Source of the DNA: Kamptonema formosum PCC 6407
GTDB taxonomy: Bacteria; Cyanobacteriota; Cyanobacteriia; Cyanobacteriales; Microcoleaceae
DNA length: 64,000 bases
Assembly: GCF_000332155.1 (NCBI RefSeq)
Contig: NZ_KB235898.1
Span: 1,029,997 to 1,093,996, forward strand
Direction: 5' to 3'
Under the pieces are notes generated by a model that searched no databases, was not told where the DNA came from, and saw nothing but the letters and a program-made list of their open reading frames with translations. Positions 1-9,120 of the stretch are shown in pieces (the first letter of the stretch is position 1; every line of letters begins with the position of its first letter). Made by a program: the position numbers and the translations under genes.

Positions 1-1861
1 GGGGGGATGGGGAGGATGGGGAGGATAGGGAATTATTAGATTCAGAAGAGTCGAAGCTATGGTTTTCTTCCCTAGTTTCTTCTCCTCGTCCCTTGTTCCC
101 GTCTTCGATGAAGCGATCCCATTGGGCGATGACCCAATCTCGATCTTCGGGGTGTAGCGCTTGTTGCCATCCGTTGCCAAGGGCGGCTGTGGGTGCGATC
201 CCAGCGATATGAAAGTAGCGATCGTTGGCATAAGTGCATAGCCCCGCAACGTCGGTACGAAAAATTCCCACTGGAGCCGCAGCCGCAAGAGTAGCATAGC
301 GTTGTTCGCTCTCTCGCAGGTAGGCTTCGGCTTGCTGTCGTTCCCTCAGTTCTTCCTGCAATTTTTGGTGGGTGGTGGCTTGTTGAAGGGCGATCGCTAG
401 ATGCAATGATAAGGCTTGCAGCAGTTTGACTTCTTCCGGTTGCCACTCGCGGGGGTGTTGGCTTTCGCTGGCATTGAGTAAGCCCCACAACTTATCGCCA
501 CACAACAGGGGTACTATAATTTTGGCTCGTGTCTGGAGGCGGATCAGCAGCTCTCGATGACAGTCGGACATTTCGGTTGTGGAGGTATCCGTTACGACGC
601 GAAAGTGTCCCTGGCGATAAATCTCAGCCTGTTCTTGCTTAAAGCAGGTATCGTCGATCCGTTCGCCGAGCAGAGAAAGGGACGAGTCGGTAGACTCTGC
701 TACGGCAATGGTTTGCCAGTCGGCTTCAAACTGCCAAATATTGACGCGATCGCAGCCCAGCACTTGCCGTACCTGCTCTACGGTTGTATCCAGAATTGTT
801 TGCAGGCTCAGGGATGATCTAATTTGCGCGGCGAGAGCTGCGACTAATTTCTCTCGTTGTACCTTGGCATTAAGAGCGGCTGTGCGGGCTTCAACTTGCT
901 GCTCTAGGAGATTGCCTAGTAGTTGTACCTTCTCTGTTTCTAGGCGCACTACTTTTTTTTCTAACATCTCCGCTAGTTTGTATAGCTCTAGCGGGTTGAG
1001 GGCTTGCAGCAAACTGGTCTGGGTGATGATGCCCAATAGCTCTCCCTGCTCCCCTGTCACTGCTAACCGCCGGATCGAGTGCTGCTCCATTTTCTGCTGC
1101 ACAGTCCAGAGCGAATCGTCGGTTCTAACACTAAAAATCGGCGTACTCATTACCGATTGAGCTAGATTGGTTTGCAGGTTCAAGGCCAAGGCCTGAAATT
1201 GTACAATATCGCGCTCGGTTACAATCCCTACTGGTATTTGCAGAGGTTCAGTGGGGCTACTACTTGATTCCACAATCATCACGGAACTGACGCGGTAGTG
1301 TGCCATCAGTTGAGCGATCGCCAGCATGGAACTATCTGGTGCGGCACAAATGACTTCGCTGGTCATTACTTCCGATACCAGCCGCAACCTTAAGAGGTCT
1401 GCGGGGCGAGATGTTTGCCGCAGAGTTTCATGAGTTATTATCCCCACTAACCGATCTTGCTCATCTGTGATGGGCAAATGGCGAATGTGGTGGTGCTGGA
1501 GCAGATCGATCGCTAAAAATAAATCGGTAAAGGCAGACTCGCGTAGGGTGACGACTGGAGATGCCATCACCTCCGCGATCGCCAAATGCTCTAAGGAACG
1601 CTGCTGGGCGCTCAGTAGCACCATGTCTCGCTCTGTGACAATACCGAGCAACTGCTCGTCTTCTGCCACTAATACACAGCTCGATCGTGCCTCTAGATGG
1701 AGTTGTGCATTCCCATGTCTGACCGTATCACAGATAGCCCGCATCCCGCTCATCTGGGCGATCGCATCTATCACCGTTGTATCGGGCGAAACCACTAAGG
1801 GTTCGCGGACGATCGCAGCCTTGAGTTCTGCTGGAGTGAGAGCCGTAGTACGAATGAACAT
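1..1861 (-). CDS. Multi-domain sensor protein (4x CBS, GAF, PAS), 3' end outside window
   Basis: Partial gene: the ATG is inside the window and about 620 codons are readable before the left edge. Two pairs of CBS domains occupy roughly residues 10-150 and 160-290 (recurrent strand ends such as GIVTERDMV, GIVTERDIV and GIITQTSL). A short coiled coil (about 295-335), a GAF domain (about 345-495, with LGCDRVNIWQF and VPLLCGDKLWGLL) and a PAS domain from about 520 follow. This order is common in cyanobacterial hybrid histidine kinases and diguanylate cyclases. CBS pairs usually bind adenine nucleotides, and GAF/PAS bind small ligands or chromophores. The output domain lies beyond the edge, so the enzymatic class is unknown. 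After WDRFIEDG in the PAS domain the frame runs into a charged, Ser/Pro-rich stretch encoded by a GGGGAGGAT-type repeat. No clear Shine-Dalgarno precedes the ATG. Confidence 0.85.
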   Translation of the reverse strand, partial: MFIRTTALTPAELKAAIVREPLVVSPDTTVIDAIAQMSGMRAICDTVRHGNAQLHLEARSSCVLVAEDEQLLGIVTERDMVLLSAQQRSLEHLAIAEVMASPVVTLRESAFTDLFLAIDLLQHHHIRHLPITDEQDRLVGIITHETLRQTSRPADLLRLRLVSEVMTSEVICAAPDSSMLAIAQLMAHYRVSSVMIVESSSSPTEPLQIPVGIVTERDIVQFQALALNLQTNLAQSVMSTPIFSVRTDDSLWTVQQKMEQHSIRRLAVTGEQGELLGIITQTSLLQALNPLELYKLAEMLEKKVVRLETEKVQLLGNLLEQQVEARTAALNAKVQREKLVAALAAQIRSSLSLQTILDTTVEQVRQVLGCDRVNIWQFEADWQTIAVAESTDSSLSLLGERIDDTCFKQEQAEIYRQGHFRVVTDTSTTEMSDCHRELLIRLQTRAKIIVPLLCGDKLWGLLNASESQHPREWQPEEVKLLQALSLHLAIALQQATTHQKLQEELRERQQAEAYLRESEQRYATLAAAAPVGIFRTDVAGLCTYANDRYFHIAGIAPTAALGNGWQQALHPEDRDWVIAQWDRFIEDGNKGRGEETREENHSFDSSESNNSLSSPSSPSP

Positions 1862-2161
1862 GATTTATAGGGTTTTATTACTGTTTATTCCCTTAAAAAT
1901 TCGCCTTAAAAATCTGAACTGATAGCGGAACACCTTACCAGCCATTAAGAAGGAGCAGAGTTAGTCATCTCTACTACATTCTATACTATATTTATTTATT
2001 TATTTACACTTTCCTGGTAAATGAAATCAATTAGGAAATTTTTGCAACTGTCAAGTAACGCTCTTTCGTCCTGTTGCTGATTCTCTAAAAACTATCTGGA
2101 AGGTAAATTCTTCTAATACTAATAATACTAATTCTCCCCTTTCCTTTATTAGTAATAATTC

Positions 2162-2226
2162 GTCATTGTTCGCTGTGCGAAGCAATCGCAGAGACTAGGC
2201 GATTGCTTCGCACAGCGAACAATGAC
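2162..2226. repeat. Perfect 28-bp inverted repeat (REP-like hairpin, copy A)
   Basis: Two 28-nt arms are exactly complementary around a 9-nt loop; the left arm starts GTCATTGTTCGCTGTGCGAA. The outer bases (GTCATTG) and the inner GAAGCAATCGC match two other hairpins in the window near 23.74 and 54.60 kb, while the middle of both arms differs in a compensated way. It lies in the roughly 740-bp gap between the sensor gene and the bilin lyase. No gene was found in that gap. Confidence 0.9.
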
Positions 2227-2318
2227 AATAAATGGAAAAAGGGAACCAACAGGAGTTACGTTCATAGCCCTAGAAACCGGGTTTTTGAGAGAATAAGCTG
2301 TTGAACATTTAAAACAGA

Positions 2319-2386
2319 TTGTAGGGTGCGTCAGTCCGAAGGTTTTCCCGTTTAAGAGTAAGTGTTCTAGCTGACGCACCCTACAA
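2319..2386. repeat. Inverted repeat with TTGTAGGGTGCGTCAG ends
   Basis: A 16-bp perfect inverted repeat (TTGTAGGGTGCGTCAG and its complement) encloses about 36 bp. The core TGTAGGGTGCGTCA also appears near 13540, so it is an interspersed cyanobacterial repeat and not a local operator. A MITE or REP origin is inference. Confidence 0.8.
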
Positions 2387-2477
2387 GCCTAGTTAGTGGT
2401 TTAAATGCACAACAGCTTATAGCAACCTTCTTGACAGTTAAGACATTCTGAGTTCCACCAAACTCCCTGATTCTATT

Positions 2478-2560
2478 CCCTTCTTTCCCTTCTTTCCCTT
2501 CTTTCCCTTCTTTCCCTTCTTTCCCTAGTCCCTAGCCCCTAGTCCCTAGCCCCTAACCGC
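2478..2560. repeat. CCCTTCTTT tandem repeat followed by CTAGTCCCTAGCC repeat
   Basis: About five 9-bp CCCTTCTTT units run directly into three or four degenerate CCCTAGTCCCTAGC units. The same compound low-complexity block recurs at about 5879-5935, again just downstream of a minus-strand gene's 3' end. There is no coding content. Confidence 0.85.
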
Positions 2561-2599
2561 TGAAAGCGGTTGAGTACGAACGCTCAAAACCACTCAAAT

Positions 2600-3178
2600 T
2601 CAGCTTCGGGTTTCTGCACTCGCAGTTTCGGCCGCTGGCTGAGTTACACCCATACGAATTTCGGAACAGAAAGATGCTATCGTCATCCCCGAAGGTTGCT
2701 TAACAACGCTGGTGCGTAGCCGCAGATTAGGTATGAGATACCACAAACGCTCTTCAGCATAGAAACCTTCTGACTCCCCAATCAGTGTCAGCACGTCGTC
2801 TTCGCCGATAATGTAGCGAGTGGTGATGCCTTGGGCTGGCTTTGCTAACGCATTTTTAGAGGCGGGGCCTACACTTTGTAATAATTTCCCTGTCTTGGGG
2901 TTGTCAGAATTGGGAATGGGTACTAGAAGTCTAGAGCCATTCTTGTGATTTTGATCTGCGATCGGATTCCAAGTGACGCGAACTCCTGCTAACGGCGCTG
3001 AGACTGGGTTAAGCGAGTGTTCGGAGCAAAGTTGGATGACGGCGGGATCGGTTGCTGGTAGGATTTCAATCTTGAGTTCGGATTTACCCGCCTCCAATTT
3101 CCCGGAGGTCAGGTTATGAAGGGTACGCTGGGAAAACCACTTGCCTGCACTTTGCTCAAAAAATTCTATTATGTCCAT
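2600..3178 (-). CDS. cpcS: Phycobiliprotein lyase, CpcS/CpeS family
   Basis: A 192-residue protein with the family's N-terminal pattern (DIIEFFEQSAGKWFSQRT), the central VLVPIP-like strand (LLVPIPNSDNPKTGKLL), the EERLWYLIPNLRLRTSVVK block and the FCSEIRMG ending. CpcS/CpeS/CpcU proteins are lipocalin-fold cytoplasmic lyases that attach phycocyanobilin, or a related bilin, to Cys84-type positions of phycobiliprotein subunits during phycobilisome assembly. Length matches the family. A short extra tail (QPAAETASAETRS) follows the conserved end. It stands alone; the next gene upstream is divergent. The family is clear, but choosing between CpcS, CpcU and CpeS needs a phylogeny. Confidence 0.88.
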   Translation of the reverse strand: MDIIEFFEQSAGKWFSQRTLHNLTSGKLEAGKSELKIEILPATDPAVIQLCSEHSLNPVSAPLAGVRVTWNPIADQNHKNGSRLLVPIPNSDNPKTGKLLQSVGPASKNALAKPAQGITTRYIIGEDDVLTLIGESEGFYAEERLWYLIPNLRLRTSVVKQPSGMTIASFCSEIRMGVTQPAAETASAETRS

Positions 3179-3531
3179 GAATTATATTGTCTCGCGTCAC
3201 TACTGCTCAATACTTTAATTTTAATTGTCTGGGGATTGAAATCTACAGGTTAAAGGCTGCGGCTATCTAAACTGCGGGTTCGCGGCATGACTAATTGCGC
3301 GAGGGGGCGAGCTAGAATTAACTTCAACCATTTACCCTTACCATTAAACGCAGTATTTGTCAATATCTACAAAACTACTCTGCGACCCTCATAGCAATTA
3401 GCCTTTAAATATGTCATTCTAAACAAAGATAAGAATTAAGATTGATACTATCCCCCTGGGTGCGGGTCGCGTCAAGCAAAGCTATTGCCTTACGAAATCC
3501 GGCAACATTTTTGAAATACCACCGTAAAATT

Positions 3532-5766
3532 ATGAGTGAGTTTAGAGAAACCTTAGATAAATTATCGTTCGCAGAACAGCACGATCTCTTATCAACCCTA
3601 CCAAGTCAGCTAGCAGATGCTTGTGATACAGAAAAATTGTACCACCTGCTAACAAATTATGATTTCATTGAAGCCAAAGTAGAAACACTAGGAATACAAC
3701 CGCTAATTGAAGATTACAATCTAGTTAGAAACTTGAGTCTCTCCCCTTCCGAGCCAAAAGCAAAATCCCTACAATTAATTCAAGATACTCTTCGACTTTC
3801 TGCCCACATTATCTCTCAAGATCCCGCACAATTAGCGGGACAACTCATCGGGCGCTTATTGTCTTTTCAAAACATAGAAATTCAGGCACTACTGGAGGGC
3901 GCAAGACAGCAAAAAAATCCTTGGTTGCAACCGTTAACTGCTAGTTTTACCCCTCCGGGAAGCCGACTGCGGCGTACTCTCGTAGGACATACAGACTGGG
4001 TACAAGCAGTAGCAGTTACACCTGATGGCAAAAAGGCAATTTCAGCTTCCTCCGATCATACCCTCAAAATTTGGAACCTCGCCACCGGCGAAGAAATTTT
4101 TACTCTTAAAGGTCATCTCACTTATGTTAATGCTGTTGCCGTCACCCCGGATGGTAGGAAAGTAATTTCTGGTTCCTGGGATAACACTATTAAAATTTGG
4201 GATTTGGAAACCGGGCAAAAACTGTTCACATTTAGAGGCGATACCTTCGCAGTCGAAGCTGTAACCGTTACCCCTGACGGTACGAAAGTAATTTCTGGTT
4301 CTTGGGACGGTACGATTAAGGTTTGGAATTTAGCAACTGAACAGATAATTTTCAACCTCAAAGGTCATAACAGTTTTGTTCAAACTGTAGCAGTTACTGC
4401 TGATGGTAAACGCTTGATTTCTGGTTCTGGCGATCACAGCATCAAAGTCTGGAACTTGGAAACAGGAAAAGAACTTTTTACCCTTATAGGTCATGAAGAT
4501 TGGGTAAAGACTATAGCTGTTACCACTGATGGCAATTACTTGATTTCTGGTTCTTATGATAAGACAATCAAAGTTTGGAATTTAGCCACAAAAGAAGCAA
4601 TTTTTACTCTCAGAGGTCATACTAGCTTTGTGCAGTCTGTGGTACTATCTCTAGATGAAAAACTGGTGATTTCTGGTTCTGGTGACAAAACTATAAAAGT
4701 TTGGAACTTGGAAACCAAGGCAGAAGTTTTTACATTGCTCAATCATATTGCCCCGGTTAACGCTGTCGCTGTACTTCCCGATGGTAAGCAGATTATTTCG
4801 GGTTCATCTGACAAAACTCTTAAGATTTGGGATCTGGAAACAGGAGATGAAAATTTATCTTTTTTAGGACATTTAGACTGGGTAAATGCTGTGGCCATTA
4901 CCCCTGATGGTCAGCGAGTTATTTCCGGTGCTGGTGATAATAATATTAAAGTTTGGGATTTAAAAACAAAGACTGAAATTTGTACAATCTCAGGTCATGA
5001 CGACTGGATTAAAGCTGTTGCTGTCACCCCTGATGGTAAGCGCTTAATTTCCGGTTCTGGTGACAAAACTATAAAAGTCTGGGATTTGGAAAATGCACAG
5101 GAAATCTACACTTTAACAGGTCATGAAGACTGGGTAAATTCTATTGCTATCACACCCGATAGTAAGCGAGTAATTTCCGGTTCTGGGGACAAAACTATCA
5201 AGTTATGGAATTTGGAAACAGGAGAAGAAATTTTAACTATTGCAGGTCATACAGATGGTGTCAAAGCTGTAGCTGTCACTCTTGATGGTAAACGGTTAAT
5301 TTCCGGTTCAGGGGATCATACTCTCAAGATTTGGAGTCTGGAAGCTGGAGCAAATATTTTCACTTCAGTTTGGAATTTAGTTACAGGTAATAAATTTTTC
5401 ACTCTACTAGGTCATACCAGTTTTGTTAATACTGTAGCCGTCACAGCCGATGGCAAATGGGCAATTTCTGGGTCGCGGGAAAGTACGATTAAAGTTTGGG
5501 ATTTGGGAGGGAAGAAAGAACTATTTACGCTTACGGGTCACACTGATGCAGTAACATCTATTGTGGTCATGGGGAAACGGTTAATTTCTGCTTCTGATGA
5601 TAATACTCTCAAAGTTTGGGATTTATCCAATCGAAAAGCGATTGCTAGTTTTACTGGAGATAGTGCTTTAAAATGCTGTGCTATATCTCCTGATGGCGTG
5701 ACAGTTGTAGCGGGGGAAGCGTCAGGGAGATTGCATTTTTTAAAGTTGGAAGGGAAAATCAATTAA
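3532..5766 (+). CDS. WD40-repeat protein with 14 propeller blades and N-terminal helical domain
   Basis: Start chosen at the ATG giving MSEFRETLDKL (744 aa). An upstream TTG would add 30 residues that look non-coding. Residues about 1-145 form a helical region resembling the APAF-1/NACHT-associated helical segment that precedes WD40 arrays in cyanobacteria. From about 148 onward there are 14 WD40 repeats with GH...(I/V)KVWD spacing and a very regular ISGSGDKTIKVWNLET core, enough for two seven-bladed propellers. Repeat 11 carries a 13-residue stub (SVWNLVTGNKFFT) that looks like the remnant of a deleted repeat. No NTPase domain is present. The likely role is a protein-interaction scaffold; its partner is not visible. 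Confidence 0.92.
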   Translation: MSEFRETLDKLSFAEQHDLLSTLPSQLADACDTEKLYHLLTNYDFIEAKVETLGIQPLIEDYNLVRNLSLSPSEPKAKSLQLIQDTLRLSAHIISQDPAQLAGQLIGRLLSFQNIEIQALLEGARQQKNPWLQPLTASFTPPGSRLRRTLVGHTDWVQAVAVTPDGKKAISASSDHTLKIWNLATGEEIFTLKGHLTYVNAVAVTPDGRKVISGSWDNTIKIWDLETGQKLFTFRGDTFAVEAVTVTPDGTKVISGSWDGTIKVWNLATEQIIFNLKGHNSFVQTVAVTADGKRLISGSGDHSIKVWNLETGKELFTLIGHEDWVKTIAVTTDGNYLISGSYDKTIKVWNLATKEAIFTLRGHTSFVQSVVLSLDEKLVISGSGDKTIKVWNLETKAEVFTLLNHIAPVNAVAVLPDGKQIISGSSDKTLKIWDLETGDENLSFLGHLDWVNAVAITPDGQRVISGAGDNNIKVWDLKTKTEICTISGHDDWIKAVAVTPDGKRLISGSGDKTIKVWDLENAQEIYTLTGHEDWVNSIAITPDSKRVISGSGDKTIKLWNLETGEEILTIAGHTDGVKAVAVTLDGKRLISGSGDHTLKIWSLEAGANIFTSVWNLVTGNKFFTLLGHTSFVNTVAVTADGKWAISGSRESTIKVWDLGGKKELFTLTGHTDAVTSIVVMGKRLISASDDNTLKVWDLSNRKAIASFTGDSALKCCAISPDGVTVVAGEASGRLHFLKLEGKIN

Positions 5767-5940
5767 GTAGAAGGAAGAAGGTAGAAGGAAGAAGGAAGAA
5801 AAATTTAGTTATAGCAACCGCCACAACGGTTAGGACACTCGCTCATGGCTCAAACCATTGACTCTCTTCCCCCTTTTCCCTTCTTTCCCTTCTTTCCCTT
5901 CCTTCTTTCCCTAGCCCCTAGCCCCTAGCCCCTAACCAAA
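5767..5940. repeat. Intergenic low-complexity repeats (GAAGGAAGAAG; CCCTTCTTT; CCCTAGCCCCTAG)
   Basis: The gap after the WD40 gene holds a purine-rich AGAAGGAAGAAGG block, then a TATAGCAACC...GGTTAGGACA motif (also at about 2418 and 58261), then CCCTTCTTT and CCCTAG repeats like those at 2478-2560. No gene is visible. No clean terminator hairpin was identified between the two convergent genes. Confidence 0.75.
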
Positions 5941-5952
5941 TACTCATAATGC

Positions 5953-7455
5953 TCAAACGCGCAACGTCGGAGGACGAAGATAACGCACCCAAAAAGGTTC
6001 TTCTACTACCTGAGAAAATATGTACATAGTACCGATAATTTTGCCTGTAGCATCTCGCATTGGTACTGTGGAGTAGTAGTTTTCAAACAATAAATCATCT
6101 TTCTTCTTCAAGTGCAATTTTACACCGTTGTGGACTTCACCTTGCAGCGAAGAGTGAAAAAGTGTATAAAAATTCTCCTTGTGTTCTTCAGGAATAATCG
6201 ACAATCTATTCCCCTCAACCTCTGGTAACATCCAGCCAAACAGTTTCTCCGCCGCTGGATTCCAAAGCGTTACTTTTCCATTAACATCTATGCCAATAAT
6301 TGCCAAAGATGCAACTTTAATAAATCGTTGTAAAATGCGTTCGGTTTCTCGTAGGGCAACTTGAGAACGCTTGCATTCGGTAATATCTTGACAGATACCG
6401 TAAACGCGGGTGACACAGTTTTGTTCATCGTCCCAGATAATTTGTTTGCTGTCTCGCAGCCATCGCACTTCACCATTTTTAGTAATAATTCGGTACTCGC
6501 TTTCTTCACTACAACTAGATGAACAAGACTGGATTTGCTGCCATACTATCTGTTCGTCATCAGGATGAATTAGGTTAAAGTGTAGCCAGCCTAAACTCTT
6601 TAATTCTTCCAAGGTATAACCTGCAATCGCGGTAAAAGCTTCTGTCATCCACTCGCAGACAAAGACTCCATCAGACAATACAGTAAAATCATAACCAAAT
6701 TCACAGATAATTTGGGAAAATTTTCGATCGCGAAACTCTAGTTGAGAGACTTTTGCTTCAGTTTCTCTAAATTGATTGATGTCTATATTTGTTGTTAAAA
6801 CTTTCTCAAGATGTTGTTTTTTTTCAGTAATATCTCGCAGATTTATAATTATGCCGCCGACGCTGGAATCGTGAAGGCAATTGCTGCCAATCGCTTCTAA
6901 ATATACCCAAGAATTATTGGCATGGCGTTTCCGAAACTCAATAGTTTGGTGGGGTTCAAACTGTTCTAGTAAATTGTCTAGGTAAGACTTCACAGCAGCT
7001 AAATCATCTGGATGGATTAACTCACCAAATAATTTTCCGATCCTATCTTCTGGCTTATATCCTAAAATCTGCTCTATTGCTGGACTCTGATATTGTACTC
7101 GCATATCAGCTTCTAGGACGATAATTAAATCGAAAGCATTCCGCACAATAGATTGTAGTCTGGCTTCGCTTTTTGCCAATAACTGATTTGACCTGATGTG
7201 TTTTTTTTGCTCATCCTGCAACTGCTTCTCTAACTGTCTAATTTGAGAGGCTTGCTGCATGACTTTGACTTCTAATTTATGATTAATTGTTTTCAGCTTT
7301 TCTAGGGTTTTATTCTCCTCAACAAGTAACGGGTCGCTAATTGCTACTTCGTGCAAAGACACTGATTGTTTTTTTAAAGTAGTTGTTATGTTTTGTATCT
7401 TTGGCAACAATTCGTTAATTTGTGGTTCTAAAGCCTGCAACTTATCAGATAACAT
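5953..7455 (-). CDS. PAS-domain sensor protein without recognised output domain
   Basis: A 500-residue protein. Residues about 1-105 are a coiled coil (heptad-rich KLQALEPQINELLPKIQNI). Three PAS domains follow at about 105-220, 235-355 and 365-485; the second is PAS_3-like with a PAC motif (YRIITKNGEVRWLRDSKQI). The protein ends at EEPFWVRYLRPPTLRV with no kinase, GGDEF, EAL, HTH or phosphatase domain, so it is probably an orphan input module acting through protein contacts, or a truncated kinase. It is transcribed in the same direction as glcEF and starts about 145 bp after glcF, so co-transcription is possible but unproven. Confidence 0.85.
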   Translation of the reverse strand: MLSDKLQALEPQINELLPKIQNITTTLKKQSVSLHEVAISDPLLVEENKTLEKLKTINHKLEVKVMQQASQIRQLEKQLQDEQKKHIRSNQLLAKSEARLQSIVRNAFDLIIVLEADMRVQYQSPAIEQILGYKPEDRIGKLFGELIHPDDLAAVKSYLDNLLEQFEPHQTIEFRKRHANNSWVYLEAIGSNCLHDSSVGGIIINLRDITEKKQHLEKVLTTNIDINQFRETEAKVSQLEFRDRKFSQIICEFGYDFTVLSDGVFVCEWMTEAFTAIAGYTLEELKSLGWLHFNLIHPDDEQIVWQQIQSCSSSCSEESEYRIITKNGEVRWLRDSKQIIWDDEQNCVTRVYGICQDITECKRSQVALRETERILQRFIKVASLAIIGIDVNGKVTLWNPAAEKLFGWMLPEVEGNRLSIIPEEHKENFYTLFHSSLQGEVHNGVKLHLKKKDDLLFENYYSTVPMRDATGKIIGTMYIFSQVVEEPFWVRYLRPPTLRV

Positions 7456-7600
7456 AATCTACCACAGGAATTGGAAAAGAATACATTAATAATTGCAGAA
7501 ATCTAAGCTGCTAACAACCGAGAATTTACTGATATTTACGGCAAGTTGAGTTTTAAGATATATTTCACTCCTCAGTATTTTGAGGGAATGGAATCAACCC

Positions 7601-9025
7601 TTAACTTGCAGGGTTAGATTGCTTCCTTCGCAACTTTACTCCCCGAATTGAATAATCTAACAACTCAATTGGGTGCATCAGCGTGACTTGTTTTCCCTGC
7701 AACTCCAAATGCTTCTTAATTTGCAAAGAACAACCAGGATTAGCAGAAGTAATCAATTCTGCTCCAGAATTTAACAAATTCTCAACCTTTTGCTGTCCCA
7801 ATTCATCAGCAATTTCTGGCTGTAACATATTGTAAACCCCAGCACTCCCGCAACACAAAGCTGCATCTAGGGGTTCCTTTAATTTTACGCCGGGAATTTG
7901 CTGCAATAACTGACGGGGTTGCAAACTAATCTTTTGTCCGTGCAATAAGTGACAAGCATCTTGATAAACTATCTTTAACTCTCCATCAATTAGGGGAGAA
8001 AGTTTGGCTGTTAAACCTACATTTGCTAGGAATTCTTGCACGTCTTTTACTTTGTTAGCAAATGCCTGCGCTTTCTCTTGATATTCTGCATCATCTGCTA
8101 AAATGTGACCGTATTCTTTTAAAGTGTGACCGCAACCAGCCGCATTAATAATAATAGCATCAACACCTGTTCCTTCAAAGCTATCAATCATTTGTCTAGC
8201 TAAAGTTTGGGCTTGTTCGGTTTGCCCTTGGTGTTCCGGTAAAGCAGCACAACAGCCTTGACTTTTGGGGATTATTACTTCGCAACCATTTGCTGTTAAA
8301 ACGCGCACGGTTGCCTCATTAACTGGCGAGAAAAATAGCCGTTGTACGCAACCTAAAATCATGCCAACTCGATAGCGTTTTTCCCCTTGTGCTGGAATAA
8401 TTGTAGGTAAATTATCTCGGAATGATTCAACAGAAATGGCTGGTAAAATTGACTCCATTGCCGCTAAGCGAGGAAATACCTTTTTTAGCAAACCTGTGGA
8501 ACGGACAAGTTGCTGTATTCCCGATTTTTGATAAAGAAATAAAGGTGCAAGTAAAGGCCGCAGTCGATGAGGATAAGGGAAGAAGTTAAACAGGATAGAA
8601 CGAATTAAGATATCAGATAAACTTCGTTGATAATTTCTCTCAACTTGATGACGAGTTGCTGAGATTAATTTATCGTACTTTACCCCAGAAGGACAAGTGG
8701 TGACGCAGGCTAAACAACCCAAGCAAGTATCAAAATGCTGTGCTGTTGCCTCATTTAAGGGTGCATCACCTTCGTTAATAGCATCCATTAGATAGATGCG
8801 ACCTCTGGGGGAATCCATTTCCTTGCCAAGTACGCGGTAACTCGGACAAGTTGATAGGCAAAATCCGCAGTGAACGCAGGTGTCAATTAATTTGGCTGAG
8901 GGCGGATTTTTACTGTCAAATCCGGGGATTTCTAAGGATTGTAAATGGGGATTTTGTGCTAAAAAGTTGCTGGGATTAATTAGTTGTAAATCGCTGTTTT
9001 CTGAGGATTTTTCTGAGGTTTGCAT
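7601..9025 (-). CDS. glcF: Glycolate dehydrogenase iron-sulfur subunit GlcF
   Basis: A 474-residue protein with two 4Fe-4S ferredoxin motifs (CVHCGFCLSTCPSY and CLGCLACVTTCPSG) and two CCG-type cysteine-rich domains (GCCAALPEHQG, and CCGSAGVYNMLQPEIA near the C-terminus). This is the GlcF architecture. With GlcD and GlcE it oxidises photorespiratory glycolate to glyoxylate and passes electrons to the membrane quinone pool. glcE lies directly upstream in the same orientation, about 95 bp away; glcD is not in the window, which is common in cyanobacteria. Length and motif spacing are normal. The spacer from glcE contains a palindromic repeat. Confidence 0.95.
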   Translation of the reverse strand: MQTSEKSSENSDLQLINPSNFLAQNPHLQSLEIPGFDSKNPPSAKLIDTCVHCGFCLSTCPSYRVLGKEMDSPRGRIYLMDAINEGDAPLNEATAQHFDTCLGCLACVTTCPSGVKYDKLISATRHQVERNYQRSLSDILIRSILFNFFPYPHRLRPLLAPLFLYQKSGIQQLVRSTGLLKKVFPRLAAMESILPAISVESFRDNLPTIIPAQGEKRYRVGMILGCVQRLFFSPVNEATVRVLTANGCEVIIPKSQGCCAALPEHQGQTEQAQTLARQMIDSFEGTGVDAIIINAAGCGHTLKEYGHILADDAEYQEKAQAFANKVKDVQEFLANVGLTAKLSPLIDGELKIVYQDACHLLHGQKISLQPRQLLQQIPGVKLKEPLDAALCCGSAGVYNMLQPEIADELGQQKVENLLNSGAELITSANPGCSLQIKKHLELQGKQVTLMHPIELLDYSIRGVKLRRKQSNPAS

Positions 9026-9063
9026 AGATTATTAACCTGTAGTTATACTTATGGTTTTTGTCG

Positions 9064-9113
9064 GTAATGCTGCCCTTTGGAGGGTAAATTATCGTCTAGA
9101 GGGCGGCGTTACG
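9064..9113. repeat. Palindromic repeat in the glcE-glcF spacer
   Basis: An imperfect hairpin with GTAATGCTGCCCT and AGGGCGGCGTTAC ends. Its GGCGGCGTTAC end matches the perfect palindrome at 58197-58247, so it is probably the same repeat family. If glcE and glcF share a transcript, this hairpin would sit between the two cistrons and could affect processing (inference). Confidence 0.65.
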
Positions 9114-9120
9114 TAAGTTT

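Noticed and set aside
3442-3531. TTG start adding 30 residues to the WD40 protein
   Set aside because: The added residues look non-coding and the ATG at 3532 begins a normal helical domain. Neither start has a strong ribosome site.
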